A stretch of 64,000 nucleotides of DNA from Mesoplasma melaleucae (GTDB lineage: Bacteria > Bacillota_I > Bacilli_A > Mycoplasmatales > Mycoplasmataceae): assembly GCF_002804105.1 (NCBI RefSeq), contig NZ_CP024964.1, positions 620,001 through 684,000 on the forward strand. The letters run 5' to 3'. Below are positions 10,591 through 22,848 of this stretch, piece after piece (position 1 is the stretch's first letter; every line of letters begins with the position of its first letter). A program made the translations under genes and the position numbers. The notes under the pieces are model-generated. The model saw nothing but the letters and a program-made list of their open reading frames with translations. It did not search any database and was not told the origin of the DNA.

Positions 10591-10596
10591 ATTATA
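10591..10596 (-). promoter_or_regulatory. -10 element of leaderless tsaE
   Basis: TATAAT is followed by six bases (TTATTT) and then the tsaE ATG. The spacing is identical to that of the PH-like gene at 3090. Confidence 0.6.
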
Positions 10597-10604
10597 ATAT
10601 TTTC

Positions 10605-10632
10605 AAAAAAAACTTGTTAGTAAATAACAAGT
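10605..10632 (-). terminator. terminator of mgtA
   Basis: ACTTGTTA-TTTAC-TAACAAGT followed by T8 on the minus strand, 12 bases after the mgtA stop. Confidence 0.85.
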
Positions 10633-10643
10633 CATTTTATATT

Positions 10644-13301
10644 TTATAATCATTCTTTGAATCTTCTGATATATAGTTTTTTGACTAACTGTGCTAATAC
10701 AATATAACAAGTTACAAATCCTAAAGCTACAAATATGAATGATCAGTGTGGTGCTGACATTTGTACTAATTCACTAATTGGTGTGAATGGTATCAACACA
10801 GCAAATGAACAAATAACGATTGTTGCAATCAACATTGATAATGAACATTTTGATTGAATGAATGGAGTTTTTTCAGTTCTATAAACTTGCATAACAGCAG
10901 TTTGAGTCATTAACCCAACTACAAATCATGAAGCGTGAAATTTCATTGCATTATCTGTTCCATCTGGTGCTTCTCCTTGGAAAGGAACTAGTTTGTATCC
11001 AAAAATTAATACCAAGAATGTTAAAATATCAAATATTGAGCTAACTGGTCCATTAATTACAGCAAACCAGATAATATTCTTGGTTGTGAATGGTCTTGGT
11101 TTTTCTAAGAATTCTTCATCAACATTATCAAATACTAATGCAAACATTACAAAGTCATATAGTAAGTTTTGTAATAATAAGTGCAATGCTAACATTGGTT
11201 CTTCTTTTGTTAAGAATAATGCAACAATAACAGATATTACGTTACCAAAGTTTGAAGCTACAGTTACTTTAATATATTTCAACATGTTAGCTAAACTTTT
11301 ACGCCCTTCAACAACGGCATTTTCAATTGCCATTAGTGATTCACCTGTTAAAATCATATCTGCTGCATCTTGAGCAATATTTGATGCTTCGCTAAATGAA
11401 ATAGCAACATCTGATTCTCTTAAAACAGGGGCGTCATTAATTCCATCACCCATAAATCCAACAACATGTCTTTGAACTTGTAAAGCTGCAATAATTGTTG
11501 ATTTATGAATTGGTGACAATTTAACAAATACATTACCTTGTTCAACAGCTTTATATAGTTGTCTTTCATCCATTGCTTCAATGTCAGCACCTGAATATAA
11601 TTTAGTAATTTCAAAATCAACATTTTTACAAATTGCTCTTGTGATGATTTCATTATCACCAGTTAAAACTTTTGTTGATATTCCTTTTGAAGCTAAATTT
11701 TTAATTAATTTTTTAGAAGTTTTTTTAGGTTTATCAAAGAAAGTTCCAAATCCATAGAAGATTAGTTCTTCTTCAACGTCTTCATCTTGTAAAACATTAT
11801 GTGCAATTCCAATCACACGATAACCATCTAAGTTTAATTCATGTGTTTTTTGAAAAATTGCTTTTTTATGTTTTGCATCTAATTTTTCAATTTTCCCGTT
11901 AATAGAAATTCTGTTACATACTTTTAGAACCTCTTCAACAGCACCTTTAGTAAAAATTTCTTTATCTTTTTTTGATGTTAAAATAACAGATAAAATCTTT
12001 CTTTCAAAATCAAATGGAATTTCTCATTCTTTTGTATAGTCTTCAACATCAGGTTTTTTAATTTTTGATGATAAAACTGCACTATCAATTGGGTTTTGGA
12101 ATCCTGACTGGAAGTAACTATTTAAATATAGAACATGTTCAATAAATTCAGATTTCTCTCCGCGAACACCAGTTACTTTATCTAAACTAATTTCTCCACT
12201 TGTGATAGTTCCTGTTTTGTCAGTACATAAAATATCAATTGCTCCAATGTTTTGTACTGAGTTTAAATTTTTAACAATAATTTCTTCGTTTTCAATTTTT
12301 TTATAACCTCTTGTTAAGTTAGAAGTCACAATAATTGGCAACATTTCAGGTGTTATTCCTACTGCTATTGCAATAGTAAATAATAAACCTTTTAGTCAAT
12401 CATGTTGTTGTAGTCCTGCTATTAAAAGCACAATAGGAACAACTGCAATCATGAAAGCAATTAGGTATAAAGTAATTCTTTTGATTCCTTTTTCAAAAGA
12501 TGAACTTTTTCTTTTTTCTTTAACTTTTTTATCAATTAATGAAAAGTAAGTGTTTTGACCAGTAGCAACAACAATTGCTAATCCACTACCAGACATTACT
12601 TCTGTTCCCATATAACCGATATTTTCATAACTTAAGTGTGATTCAAATTCTTTCTCATTTGAATCTCTTTTTTGTACAGGGAAACTTTCTCCTGTTAATG
12701 ATGATTGGTTAACATATAAGTTGTTTGATCATAAAATTCTTACATCAGCTGGAATAATATCACCATTTACTAGGTATATTATGTCTCCTGGAACTAATTC
12801 ATCATTTTCAATTACTTCTGCTTCTTTAATCATTCTAATTGAATTAGCATTATCTAAAGCTTTATAGTTATATGAGATATTTCTAATAACTTTAGAAGTT
12901 TTTTTATTTTCTTTAATCATTTTTTTAATAACAATATGAGATCTAACTTCTTGAACAAATGCCATTGTTCCACTAGCTAGTATCATAATTAGCACAATAA
13001 TGGCAGCTACTAATGAAAATGTGTCAGGGTCAGTTGCATATTCGTAAAAGTTAAAAGCATCAATCGCCATTAATATGATATTGAATGGTGAGAAGAATGT
13101 TTTAATGATTATTAGAAAAACATTGAATCTTGTTGGTTTTAATTCTTTACCTCCAAATTTTTCTCTGTTTGTTTCTACTTGTTGGTCATCTAAACCAAAT
13201 TTATTTATTTCAAATTGTTTTAATAGTTTATTATTATCTGAGTCTACGTAATTGATTAATTCAAATTTTGTATTATTATTTAATTTCTTTAGTTTTTTCA
13301 T
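10644..13301 (-). CDS. mgtA: P3B-type Mg2+-importing ATPase MgtA
   Basis: This 885-aa P-type ATPase imports Mg2+. The family motifs are all present: TGES in the actuator domain (near residue 203), the PEMLP membrane motif typical of MgtA (near 318), the phosphorylated Asp in DKTGT (near 358) and the hinge GDGINDAP (near 633). About ten membrane helices are spread as in the family. The gene is intact over 2.7 kb. AGGA precedes ATG 13299-13301. A strongly initiated 26-codon ORF sits 38 bases upstream in the same transcript and probably regulates it. Confidence 0.95.
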
Positions 13302-13339
13302 AAATTTCCTATCTACGAATGCCTAAATATGAAAAATTT

Positions 13340-13420
13340 TTAACGTATAAAAAATAGTGACATATAAGCACTCTTTATAATATATAATCTCTTCAATGAA
13401 CTCTCGGATGGAATACTCAT
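13340..13420 (-). CDS. 26-aa leader peptide upstream of mgtA (candidate regulatory uORF)
   Basis: ATG 13418-13420 is preceded by AGAGGTGAT, nearly the full anti-Shine-Dalgarno complement and stronger than the site of mgtA itself. The peptide begins MSIPSESSLKRL and ends SLFFIR with TAA at 13340-13342. It has a polar start with Pro and Glu and a more hydrophobic end. A weak hairpin (AGTG/CACT) followed by six T overlaps its last codons at 13349-13372. In enterobacteria the unrelated mgtL peptide couples mgtA to Mg2+. By analogy this ORF could do the same; that is inference. Confidence 0.6.
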   Translation of the reverse strand: MSIPSESSLKRLYIIKSAYMSLFFIR

Positions 13421-13447
13421 AATATCACCTCTTTCTTCGTCTTTGAA

Positions 13448-13456
13448 ATTATAGCA
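13448..13456 (-). promoter_or_regulatory. extended -10 promoter of the mgtA transcript
   Basis: TGCTATAAT lies about 19 bases upstream of the uORF ribosome binding site, so the 5' untranslated leader of mgtA is about 140 bases. Confidence 0.65.
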
Positions 13457-13524
13457 TAAATATTTAATAAACAATAATAAGAAAATTTTTAATTAAATCT
13501 TTGTACAAAACCTTAAAAACTGTT

Positions 13525-13552
13525 TAAAAAATCTACATCATTTTGATGCAGA
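13525..13552 (-). terminator. terminator after lipoprotein unit 1
   Basis: ATCTGCATC-AAAAT-GATGTAGAT followed by T6 on the minus strand, just past the stop at 13577. Confidence 0.8.
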
Positions 13553-13576
13553 TTTTTTTATTTATAGCATTATTAA

Positions 13577-16084
13577 TTATGAAACTTTTACATTTATTCT
13601 TACTTATTCAGTTCAATCATTATTTGTTCACTTAAATTTTATTGTCACATTAGTAGATGGATTAAATATTTCATGAGTATCTTTTCCACTAATTGTTCAA
13701 ATAAATTTATTTTTTTGTTTGTCTTTTACTGATGTAGATACCCCAACTTTATTACCGTTATCTGTGCGGTTGAATAATTATCTAAACCTTCTTTGTAGTT
13801 TTTAATAATGAACCCTAATTCTAATAACGATTCATTTTTTAATTTTGTTTGAGTGTTATCTTCTGGCCATTTACCAACTTTTTCTAAGTATGGTAAAGCT
13901 CAAATATTTGTATTAATTGTATTTTTTTGATCTTCATCATATCTTTGATAAACTGTTATTACACTTGTGACATTAGTTTTAACATCTGATGAAACTTTAA
14001 CTGTTAAATACTCTTTATCTCCTTCAACTCCAACACCAGCTTCAACTTCTGCTTTAACATTATCATTATCTGTTTTAACACTAAATGATTTTTTAGTTAG
14101 ATTTTTACCATAAACTTAGAATGTATTTGTATCGGGTGTTCCCATATCATAGGTAAGTTTCAAACTTTGGTTCTAGATATAACGTACCTGCATTTGAATA
14201 TAAATTATTACGTATATAACCTACTTTATAAGTTATAGATACCTTGTATTCTAGGCTAGCTTCATTTGTTCACTCAAAACTGATTTTTTCAATTCCATTA
14301 ATCGAGTTAAGATCAGTCGCAACTTTTTGTTCAATTTAAATGATTCTATTACTTTTCAACTATATTCATTTTTAATATTTTCAAGTGCATTATTAATATC
14401 ACTTGTTATATTGGTTTTTTCTTTTATTGCTAAATTGAAATCAGAAACGATTTCACCATTTAATTTCAATGATACTTTTAGAATTGCATTTTGTGTAAGT
14501 TTTTTTTAAAAATTTATAGAAAATTTATAGTTTAAATAAAACTTTTGTTCATTTTCAGTATCTTGTGTTAATTTTAAATCAATATAATTATTAACGTTTG
14601 AATCATTTTCACCAATATTTTCAAGTTCAGATGCAATTTCAAAATGATCATTTTTACTATTATCAAAGTTTTTAGTATGAATTTCCATTGTTTTTTCTTC
14701 ATCTAAATATCATTCATTTGAATTCACTGTTGTTACTAATTCAAGTTTTGGTAAAATACTTACATTAAATACCATTGAAGTATCTGTGTCGTTTTCATCT
14801 CAAACTTTTATAGTAGAGCTTAATTTTTCATTTTTAAATTACTAATTGTAAGAATTTGATTATCATAAGAAGCTCCAACCAAATTATTTGATGAACTAAC
14901 TTTAATAGTTTTTCCTAAAATATTTTTACCTTTTAATTTTAATTGAATTGAACTTGATGTTCTCATATCAATATTTTGATCATTAATTTGTTCAAATACA
15001 ATTGATTGATATTTTTTAAGTGTTCCATCAATAATGAAGGACCAAAAAAATTATCTACGTAATCAATTTGTACATTATATTTAAATGATGATTCATCATT
15101 TCAATTAAAAGTTACATTTTTTATTCCAGCAATTGATTTTAATTTTTTTTCAACTTCAGTTTGTGCACTATCACTATTTTTAAATTCAATTGTTTCAAAC
15201 TGTGCTTTCGCCTTTTTAATAGTTGGTTTCACATTTGCTGTAGTTCAATTGTACCTTCACATATTTCAGGCCCTAAACTTTTATTGTCATAAGTTATTTT
15301 TACAGTATATAACTGTGTTGCTCATAAATCTCATGTAATTGTAACTTGTGAAACCCCTTAAATACTTGTAAATGAAGTTTTAATAAAGTTTTGGCTTTAA
15401 TTTTTGATTTATATTTACTAATATTTTCTAATACAGATTTATTTGCAAGATTTAATTTTGATGCAGTTAAATTATTTTTAATATTAATCTTAACATTTTT
15501 AATTTCTGGCCCTATTATTGAATCTTCATATGTTAAATAAACATGGTATGATAGTTGTCTTTTTACAGCTTCATTTATTTTGACTTTAAAAGTTTTGACT
15601 CCATTTAATTGTTTAAATGCATTTTCAATACTAGATACAATATAATTATTCTCTTCAAAATAAACTGTATTAAAAAATTCACTAACTTCTTCAACAGATT
15701 TAAAATTATTTAAATTTATATTTACATCAAATTCTCCATCACTAGCTTTTAATCATGCATAACTAGTTTTAAGTTTTGATTTCACATGTATAGAATTTGC
15801 TATGCTATTACCATATATTGAACCTTTAATTGAATCTAGCCCTTCAAATTTTCAATCTTTTTTATTTTGTATAAATTAATTCCTTCTTGTTTAGTATTAA
15901 ATTGTTTACCATTTGCATACTATTTGATTTCAATTTTTAATAGATTTTCATTAACTTCTATATTATTAGCTGTTTTATCTTTGCTTTCTTCATCTTTAGC
16001 TTTTATTAAAGAACAAGATATAGCGGCTGTACTTGATGCTGATGCAAGACATACTGCAGCTTGTAAAGTAATTGTTTTTTTCAT
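13577..16084 (-). pseudogene. degenerate large surface lipoprotein, copy 1
   Basis: The start is intact: ATG, seven A, a hydrophobic signal and a lipobox ending AAISC at residue 24. After about 56 codons an in-frame TAG follows, and then several frameshifts break the rest. Between the lesions long open segments remain, for example one starting QNKKDWKFEGLDSIKG and running about 180 codons. Repaired, it would be about 830 aa with repeated beta-rich modules. It is a paralogue of the pseudogene at 20291-22814 along its length, including the C-terminal RINVKV/RVNIRV segment. Probably a former surface antigen; no named domain is recognised. Confidence 0.75.
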
Positions 16085-16121
16085 TTCCCTAACCTCTTTA
16101 TTATTTTTGTATAATTAAAAA

Positions 16122-16812
16122 TTAGTTGGTTATTGGTCGTATGCTTCTCATTCTATTAAATTTTGTTATTTTTGCTTTTAATAATTTAAAAGTTAAATCT
16201 TTTTCTTTAAATGTGCATGCTAAAAAATGTTTTATTAAACTAATAAAAACAATTTGAATATTTTGATCAGACTCATCATTTGTTATGTTATTTAGTTCAT
16301 AATTTTCAATTCATAGTGAAAAATCAATTCTTTCTGTTTCTTGAATAATTCAATCACTTTTAAACATAAAACTGATTGTTAGAAATACTAATAATCCAAT
16401 TAAAATAATTCTCATTACTGAACATACAATAATAACTATTTGAATACATGTTGGTAATGTATCGTTGAAATTACTTAAAAACAATGTTTTGATAAATTTA
16501 ATTGCAATAAAAGGTATAACAAAATTAGTAATCTAAAAATTAATTTTAAATTTTTTTAGCTAATATACCAATATTTTTATTTTTTATTAGTTCTTGTTCA
16601 TTTTTTAAAATCAATATTAGTGTTTCAGAAGTTAATAAAATAATTAAGATTGCTGAAATTAAAGTATTAGTTTTTTCAATAAATCTATTTATAAAAACAA
16701 AATTATCTATTTTTATAACATTAAATGAAATTAAAAAGACAAATAAAACGTACACAAAAAATACTAAATGAATAAAAAATGCATTTACTTTTTTAAAATT
16801 ATTTTTTTGCAT
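16122..16812 (-). pseudogene. frameshifted membrane protein, copy 1
   Basis: ATG 16810-16812 follows TAGGAGG. The first 88 codons encode two membrane helices, then the frame ends near 16546 inside an A/T run. A shifted frame continues with two more helices and a conserved tail (FSLWIENYE... NRMRSIRP) to 16122. The length is 3n+1. It is a paralogue of the intact 231-aa protein at 22849-23544, whose matching parts read FELWIKIY and DRMRNVPP. It is the upstream partner of lipoprotein copy 1. Confidence 0.75.
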
Positions 16813-16950
16813 AAAACCTGCCTCCTATATTGTTAAATACATGTAATTTTACTACTTAGCAAACAAAAATAAGTTTTTTTAAGTATTTTTTATGCACTAT
16901 GAATGAACTAACAAATATGAAAAATAATATCTAAAATCGTTAAGTTACAA

Positions 16951-16985
16951 AAAAATAGAACTAAATCCACATTTAATTCTATTTT
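16951..16985 (-). terminator. terminator of tpiA-HAD-gpmI
   Basis: An imperfect stem, AATAGAA...TTCTATT, with T7 on the minus strand, about 13 bases after the gpmI stop. The rest of 16813-16950 is AT-rich leader and shows nothing else. Confidence 0.65.
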
Positions 16986-16997
16986 AAGAATAAATTT

Positions 16998-18596
16998 TTA
17001 TTTTTTAATAATCATTGATGGTTGAGTCATTTCTTTTGGAATTTCTAACCCCATAATGTCTAAAATTGTTGGTGCAACTTTAGCGATTGCTGGATCAAAT
17101 TCACTTAACTCTACTGATTTATCAGTAACAATAATTGGCACTAAACTTGTTGTATGTTTTTTGTTCGGTCCACCGTTTTCATCGATCATAATTTCTGCAT
17201 TACCATGGTCTGCTGTAATAACCATTACACCATTGTGTTTTAATACAAATTCATCATGAATACGTTTTAATTGTTCATCTAATACTTTAACACCTTTAAC
17301 TGTTGCATCATTGTTTCCTGTATGTCCAACCATATCACAGTTTGCAAAGTTTAAAACGATTAAATCAAATTTATCTTTTTTAACTTCTTCTATTAATTTA
17401 TCTGTAATTTCAACAGCTGACATTTCTGGTTTTAAATCATAAGTTGCTACTTTTGGTGAAGCAATTAAATCAATACTTGCATGAGGTAAAGTAATTTCTT
17501 CTGGTTTAGCTAAACCATTTTTAAAGTAATCATTTCCTCCATCAAAGAAGAATGTAACGTGAGCAATTTTTTCAGTTTCAGCAATTCTTAATTGTCTTAA
17601 ACCTAAACTTGAAATATATTCTCCTAATGTATTTGTTAATGGAGTTGGTGGATATGCAATAAATGGTGAAGTTACACTATCTGCATATTTCATTGTTGAA
17701 ACAAATCTAATTTTATCTCCAATGAAATCAATTCCTTTAAATGCTGCATCACTTCATGCTGCATAATTTTTGTTTGTCATGATTGATGCCATTTGAATAG
17801 CACGGTCTGGACGGAAGTTTGTAAAAATCATTGCATCATTTGTTTTTAATTCAGCATCAACAACACTTGCATTGTAAGCTGGAACGATCATTTCATCATC
17901 TAATCCACTTTCGTATGCTTGTTTTACATATTGAATTGGATCTGTGAATTTTGGTTGATCAACTTTTCTTTCAGTAATTGTTTTATATGCTTCTGCACTT
18001 CTTTCAAATCTTTTATCACGATCCATTGCGTAGTATCTTCCACTAATTGATGCAATTTCTCCAATGTTGTTGTTATCTTTAATAACTTGTAATAATTGAT
18101 TAATGTATTGTTCAGCTACTTTTGGAGCTGTATCTCTACCATCAGTAATTAAATCAAATTTAATATTTGTTAAACCAAATTTAACTGCTGCTTTATACAT
18201 AGAAATCATGTGGTTTATATGTGAGTGAACTCCACCATCTGAGAATAATCCCATTAAGTGTAATGCACTACTGTGTTCTTGTACATATTTAAATGTATCA
18301 ACTAAAACTTCATTTGTAGAAAAACCATCAACTTTAACTTCATAGTTTAATTTTGCTAGAGATTCCATATTGATTCTTCCAGCACCTAAGTGAATATGTC
18401 CAACTTCTGAGTTTCCCATTTGTCCTTCAGGTAATCCTACTCATTCACCTAATGCATGTGCTTTAACTCATGGATACATTTCCATCATTTCTTTTACAAA
18501 TTTTTGATCAGCATTAGCAACTGCATTACCAGCACCAGCTTCTTCAATTCCTCAACCATCTAAAATGGCTAAGATAACAGGTTTTTTAACTTTCAT
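16998..18596 (-). CDS. gpmI: 2,3-bisphosphoglycerate-independent phosphoglycerate mutase
   Basis: GpmI interconverts 3- and 2-phosphoglycerate in glycolysis. The 532-aa product belongs to the alkaline-phosphatase superfamily. It starts PVILAILDGWG (metal Asp), has MGNSEVGH with the catalytic Ser near residue 62, and carries the C-terminal metal motifs FANCDMVGH and TADHGNAE. AAGGAG precedes ATG 18594-18596 and overlaps the end of the HAD gene. It is the last gene of tpiA-HAD-gpmI, so two glycolytic steps share one transcript. Confidence 0.97.
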
Positions 18597-18611
18597 TTAT
18601 TTTTCTCCTTG

Positions 18612-19433
18612 TTATTTTTTTAAGATGTACTTGTTAACAAATTCTGCAACAGCACCTTCTGTATTTTCTTTATCAATATATATTTGAGCAGCATCTTTAA
18701 TTTGTTGTTCTGAATTTTTTAAAGCTACTCCAATTCCTGCATGTTTGATCATTGGTAAGTCATTCATACCATCACCCATTGCAGCAATGTTTTTGATTGG
18801 AATATTAAAGTAATCAGATAATCAATCAATCGCAAACTTTTTATTAATACCAGGCGCGTTGATTTCAGCTAGTTTTCCATCGTTTGTTGAGATGTTTAAA
18901 TTAAGATCAGCCTCAATTTGGTTATAAAAATCATAATTACCATGAAATCCTAAGATTTTAAAGAAATTAAAATTAAAGTTATCTTTAACATCATCATAAA
19001 TTAAATATTCTCCGTCAAAGAATCTTCCTTCTCAGTGGCATTCTTCATTATTAACATCAGCTACTTTTTTTGAAAGAATAACTGTATTTAGATCATCTAC
19101 ATATCCTCATAAAATGATTTTTGTATTTTTAGCTGCTTCAAATAACTTTTTAGCTTGGTCAGATTTAATTGGATTACTTTTTAAAACTGTTTCAGTATTT
19201 AAATCATAAATACATCCAGCGTTACATCCAATTAAAATTGCATTTTCTTCGGCCAAATTATGTTCCTTTAAATTATTTGGTTTTGCTAAAACTGGTCTTC
19301 CAGTAACAAAAGCTACTTTAGTACCAATTTTTATAGCATCTTGTAATGGTTTAATATTAGATTCAATGATATTTCCCATATTATGATAAGAAGTACCATC
19401 CATATCTAAAACTAAAAGTTTGATTTCGTTCAT
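18612..19433 (-). CDS. Cof-type HAD-superfamily phosphatase
   Basis: This 273-aa protein has all four HAD motifs of the Cof/type IIB subfamily: LDMDGT near residue 10, TGRP (motif II Thr) near 44, the Lys of motif III near 208, and GDGMNDLPM near 222. Members dephosphorylate sugar phosphates, FMN or PLP; the substrate is unknown. It starts 11 bases after the tpiA stop with no clear ribosome binding site, so it may depend on reinitiation. Its place between tpiA and gpmI suggests a role in removing phosphorylated metabolites, which is inference. Confidence 0.88.
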
Positions 19434-19444
19434 TCGTTCATTAA

Positions 19445-20191
19445 TTATTTTTTGTAATTGATTAATGCAATAAAATCATCAGCTTTTAATGAAGATCCAC
19501 CAACAAGTGCTCCATCAATGTTTGGTTGTGACATTAATTCAGCAATGTTTGATGGGTTAACGCTTCCACCATATTGAATAGTAATTTTGTTAGCAGTTTT
19601 TTCATCATAAATTTTTGCTAAGTTTTTACGGATAGCTTCACATACTTTTTCAGCATCTTCACTTGTTGCAGTTTTACCTGTTCCAATAGCTCAGATTGGT
19701 TCATAAGCAATGATTGTTTTTAATGCATCTTCTGCACTAATTCCTTTATATGCTTTTTTAATTTGTGCATTAACAAATGTAACAGTTTTTTTAGCTTCTT
19801 TAGTTTCTAAAGTTTCACCACAACAAATGATTGATGTCATTCCTGCAGCTAATAAAGCAGTAGCTTTTTTGTTAACTGTTTCATCAGTTTCTCCAAACAT
19901 TTCTCTTCTTTCTGAGTGACCAATAATAACGTATTGTACTCCAATTTCTTGTAACATTGAAATTGAAACTTCACCAGTATATGCTCCATTTTCAGCAAAG
20001 TGAACATTTTGAGCAGCAACTTTAATATTTTTTGCTTTTTCAATTCCTGTTCCTAATAATGTAAATGGTAAACCTAATCCAGCAACTACATTTGATTTTT
20101 TTGCAGCTTTATCAACTTTTTTTAAGAAAGTTAATAATTCAGCATTAGTTCCGTTCATTTTTCAATTTCCAAAAATTACTTTTTCTCTCAT
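19445..20191 (-). CDS. tpiA: triosephosphate isomerase
   Basis: TpiA interconverts dihydroxyacetone phosphate and glyceraldehyde 3-phosphate. The 248-aa protein has GNWKMNGT (catalytic Asn and Lys), the active-site His in IIGHSERR near residue 96, the catalytic Glu in AYEPIWAIGTG near 168 and the phosphate loop GGSVNPSN. It is first in the three-gene operon. ATG 20189-20191 follows GGGAG. Confidence 0.97.
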
Positions 20192-20250
20192 AATATTTCT
20201 CCCTTTTGTTTTTTGTACATTTTTAATTATATAACATTCATAAAATATTG

Positions 20251-20286
20251 AAAATAAAAAAGATAACAACATTATCTGTTGTCATC
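20251..20286 (-). terminator. terminator after lipoprotein unit 2
   Basis: GATGACAAC-AGATAAT-GTTGTTATC followed by T6 on the minus strand, five bases past the stop. Confidence 0.8.
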
Positions 20287-20290
20287 AATT

Positions 20291-22814
20291 TTATTTATTT
20301 ACACGGATATTTACTCTTGCTACTTCAATTCAATCAAGGTTTGCATACTTAATTTTAAATGTTGCAGCTGTTGTTTTTCATGAAATTCATTTTGTATGTT
20401 CAATCTTCGCATCAATTTTTCAAGCAAATTCATTTTTTGACTGATCAATAGTTATAATAGACATTTCAAAATATTAATAGTCTGTAGCGTCTTTAAATTT
20501 TTCAATTTTGTCTAATTCAGAATTGAAATTTCTGATTGTGAATTTCAATTCTATGCTATTTCCAACGTTCATAGTAAGTTTATCTGATCAATTATTTCTG
20601 TTTTCACTAGGTAGGGTAAAGCTAAAATGTTTACATTAATTATCACTTGTTCTGTTTGATCAACAGTTTGATAAACTGTTATTTTACTTAAAGTATTATC
20701 TTTGATTGTTGAAATAATTTTAACTTTTATAAATTGTAAGTTTTCTTCAACTTTAACGTCACCCACGATTTCGGTTTTTAAATAAGGGTTATTTGTTTTA
20801 ACACTGAATAATTTTCCTGATAAATATTTACAATAAACATTAAAAGTATTATCTTCAGGCTTTCTCATATATAAGTAACATCTGGCACATCTTCAAATTC
20901 TGGTATTATATATCAAATTTCTTTATTTATAAAAGTTATTTTACCTGTGTTACCAAGTTTATAAGCTACAAATACTTCATATTCAAGTTCATCTTCGTTT
21001 GTTCACTCAAAAATAAAACTTTTAATTCCATCAACTGATCTAAGATCATTTTCAACTTGGCTTTTTAGTTGAGGTTATTGACCATTTTTTCAAGTAAATT
21101 TATTTTTAATATTATTTAAGATTTCTTCAATATTATTTGTAAGGTCTACAGCTGGGCTAATAACTAATTTAAATTGTGAAACTATTTTACCATTTAATTT
21201 CAATCCTATTTAAACATATCCATTTTCAGGAATTGCTTTTTTAAATTTGTAATGCAAGTAAAACTTTTGCTGATTTTGAGCATCTTGTTTTAAATAAACA
21301 TCAATATAATCTTCAACTTTTGGATTTCCTTCGACATCTTGAAGTTGAGAAACAATTTCAAATTTATCATTTTTAGCGTTATAATAATTTTTTGTCATTA
21401 TTTCTTCAATTTTTTTATAATCAAGATATCATCCATATTCTGAATTCATTTTTGTTACTAATATTGGTTTTGGTAAAATAGTTACTGCAAATTCCATTGT
21501 ATCATTAGGAGAATTAACTTCTCAAACTTTTATAATAGATTTGATTTCATCATTTTGTTTATTTATAATTACCATTTTTGGTCGTTATCTAGAACTTCTA
21601 TACCACTATTACTTGAGATTGCTTTGATAGTTTTATCTGCAATATTTTTACCTTTTAATTCTAATTCAATTGAATTTGATGTTCTCATATCAATTGACTG
21701 ATCTTCAATCTGTTCAAAATATGGCGACTCATATTTTTTAAGATTTCTAACTAATGAAGTTGTTTAAAATAATTTCCTGTGTATTCAAGTTTTACATTAT
21801 AATTAAACAGTTTTTCATCTTCTCATCTAAATGAGACACTTTGCACACCATCAATTACTTTTAAACTTTCTTCTACTTTTTTTGAGCTTCAACACTATTT
21901 TTGAATTTTTTACTTTCAAACTTAGTTTTCACCACATTAATTCTTGCTTGTATATTTGTTTTCAACTGAATTGTTCCTTCTGCTGTTTCAGGACCAAAAC
22001 TCTTTTCATCATATTTTATTTTTGCTATATATGATAAATCTGCCCATTTACCCATTTACCATTGATCTCATTAAACAGAAACTTCAGAAATTCCAATTAT
22101 TTTTTTAAAAGTTGATCTAATAAATCTTTCAGCATCTAGTTTGAATCATATTTTTTATTATCTTTAGTAATAAGTTTTTTGTTGCAAATACATCTGTACT
22201 TAAGTTATTTTTAATATTTACTGTAACTTGTTGTGATTCAGGACCTGTAATAGACCCTAAGTATGTCAACTTTATACTAAATGCTAACATTAGCCTAGTT
22301 TTAGTTTGTTTTTCAACGATTGGTATTTTAAGACCATTTAATGCTTTGAATGCATTTTCAATTTCAGTCTTTGCTACTTTTTCATTTAAGAAGTAATTTT
22401 GGCTTAATTTTTCAGCTGTTTCTTTACTACTTTTTCATTAATAATTTTAATATTTATATCAAACTCACCTGTTGAAAATTTGCTCAAATATAATTCTTTT
22501 TTAAAGTTGCCTTTATATGAATTGATTCTGGTTCAATATTTCCATATGATGAAGATTTTACTTTATCCAAACTTTCGAATTTTCAATTTTTATTTTGTTG
22601 TACATCGTTAATTGCAGACTCTTTTCCATCAAATATTTTTCCTTCTAAATATTCTTGGATTTTTTTAATAGAGTTTGGTTAACTTCTTTATCTTTTGTAC
22701 TTGGGTCTGTTGTTCCGCCTTTGGTTTTTTCACCCTTCAAAAAGCAAGACACAATAGTTGTGCTTGCGCTTGTAACAATTCCCACTTCTGCCAGTAAAGC
22801 AATTGTTTTTTCAT
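20291..22814 (-). pseudogene. degenerate large surface lipoprotein, copy 2
   Basis: The start codon is followed by six A where copy 1 has seven, which throws the signal peptide out of frame from codon 3. With one A added it reads MKKTIALLAEVGIV and a lipobox ending TIVSC. Many further frameshifts follow, with open segments that match copy 1, such as QNKNWKFESLDKVK against QNKKDWKFEGLDSIK. The C-terminus (VARVNIRV) also matches. The intact upstream membrane gene shows that decay here is mainly in the lipoprotein. Confidence 0.75.
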
Positions 22815-22848
22815 ATTCCTAACCTCTTTCCTTATTTACATAAGTTTT

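Noticed and set aside
13302-13440. M-box Mg2+ riboswitch upstream of mgtA
   Set aside because: I compared the leader with the M-box core from memory (GUGAGGCUCC-type segment) and found no match. A strongly initiated short ORF explains the leader better. A covariance search would settle it.
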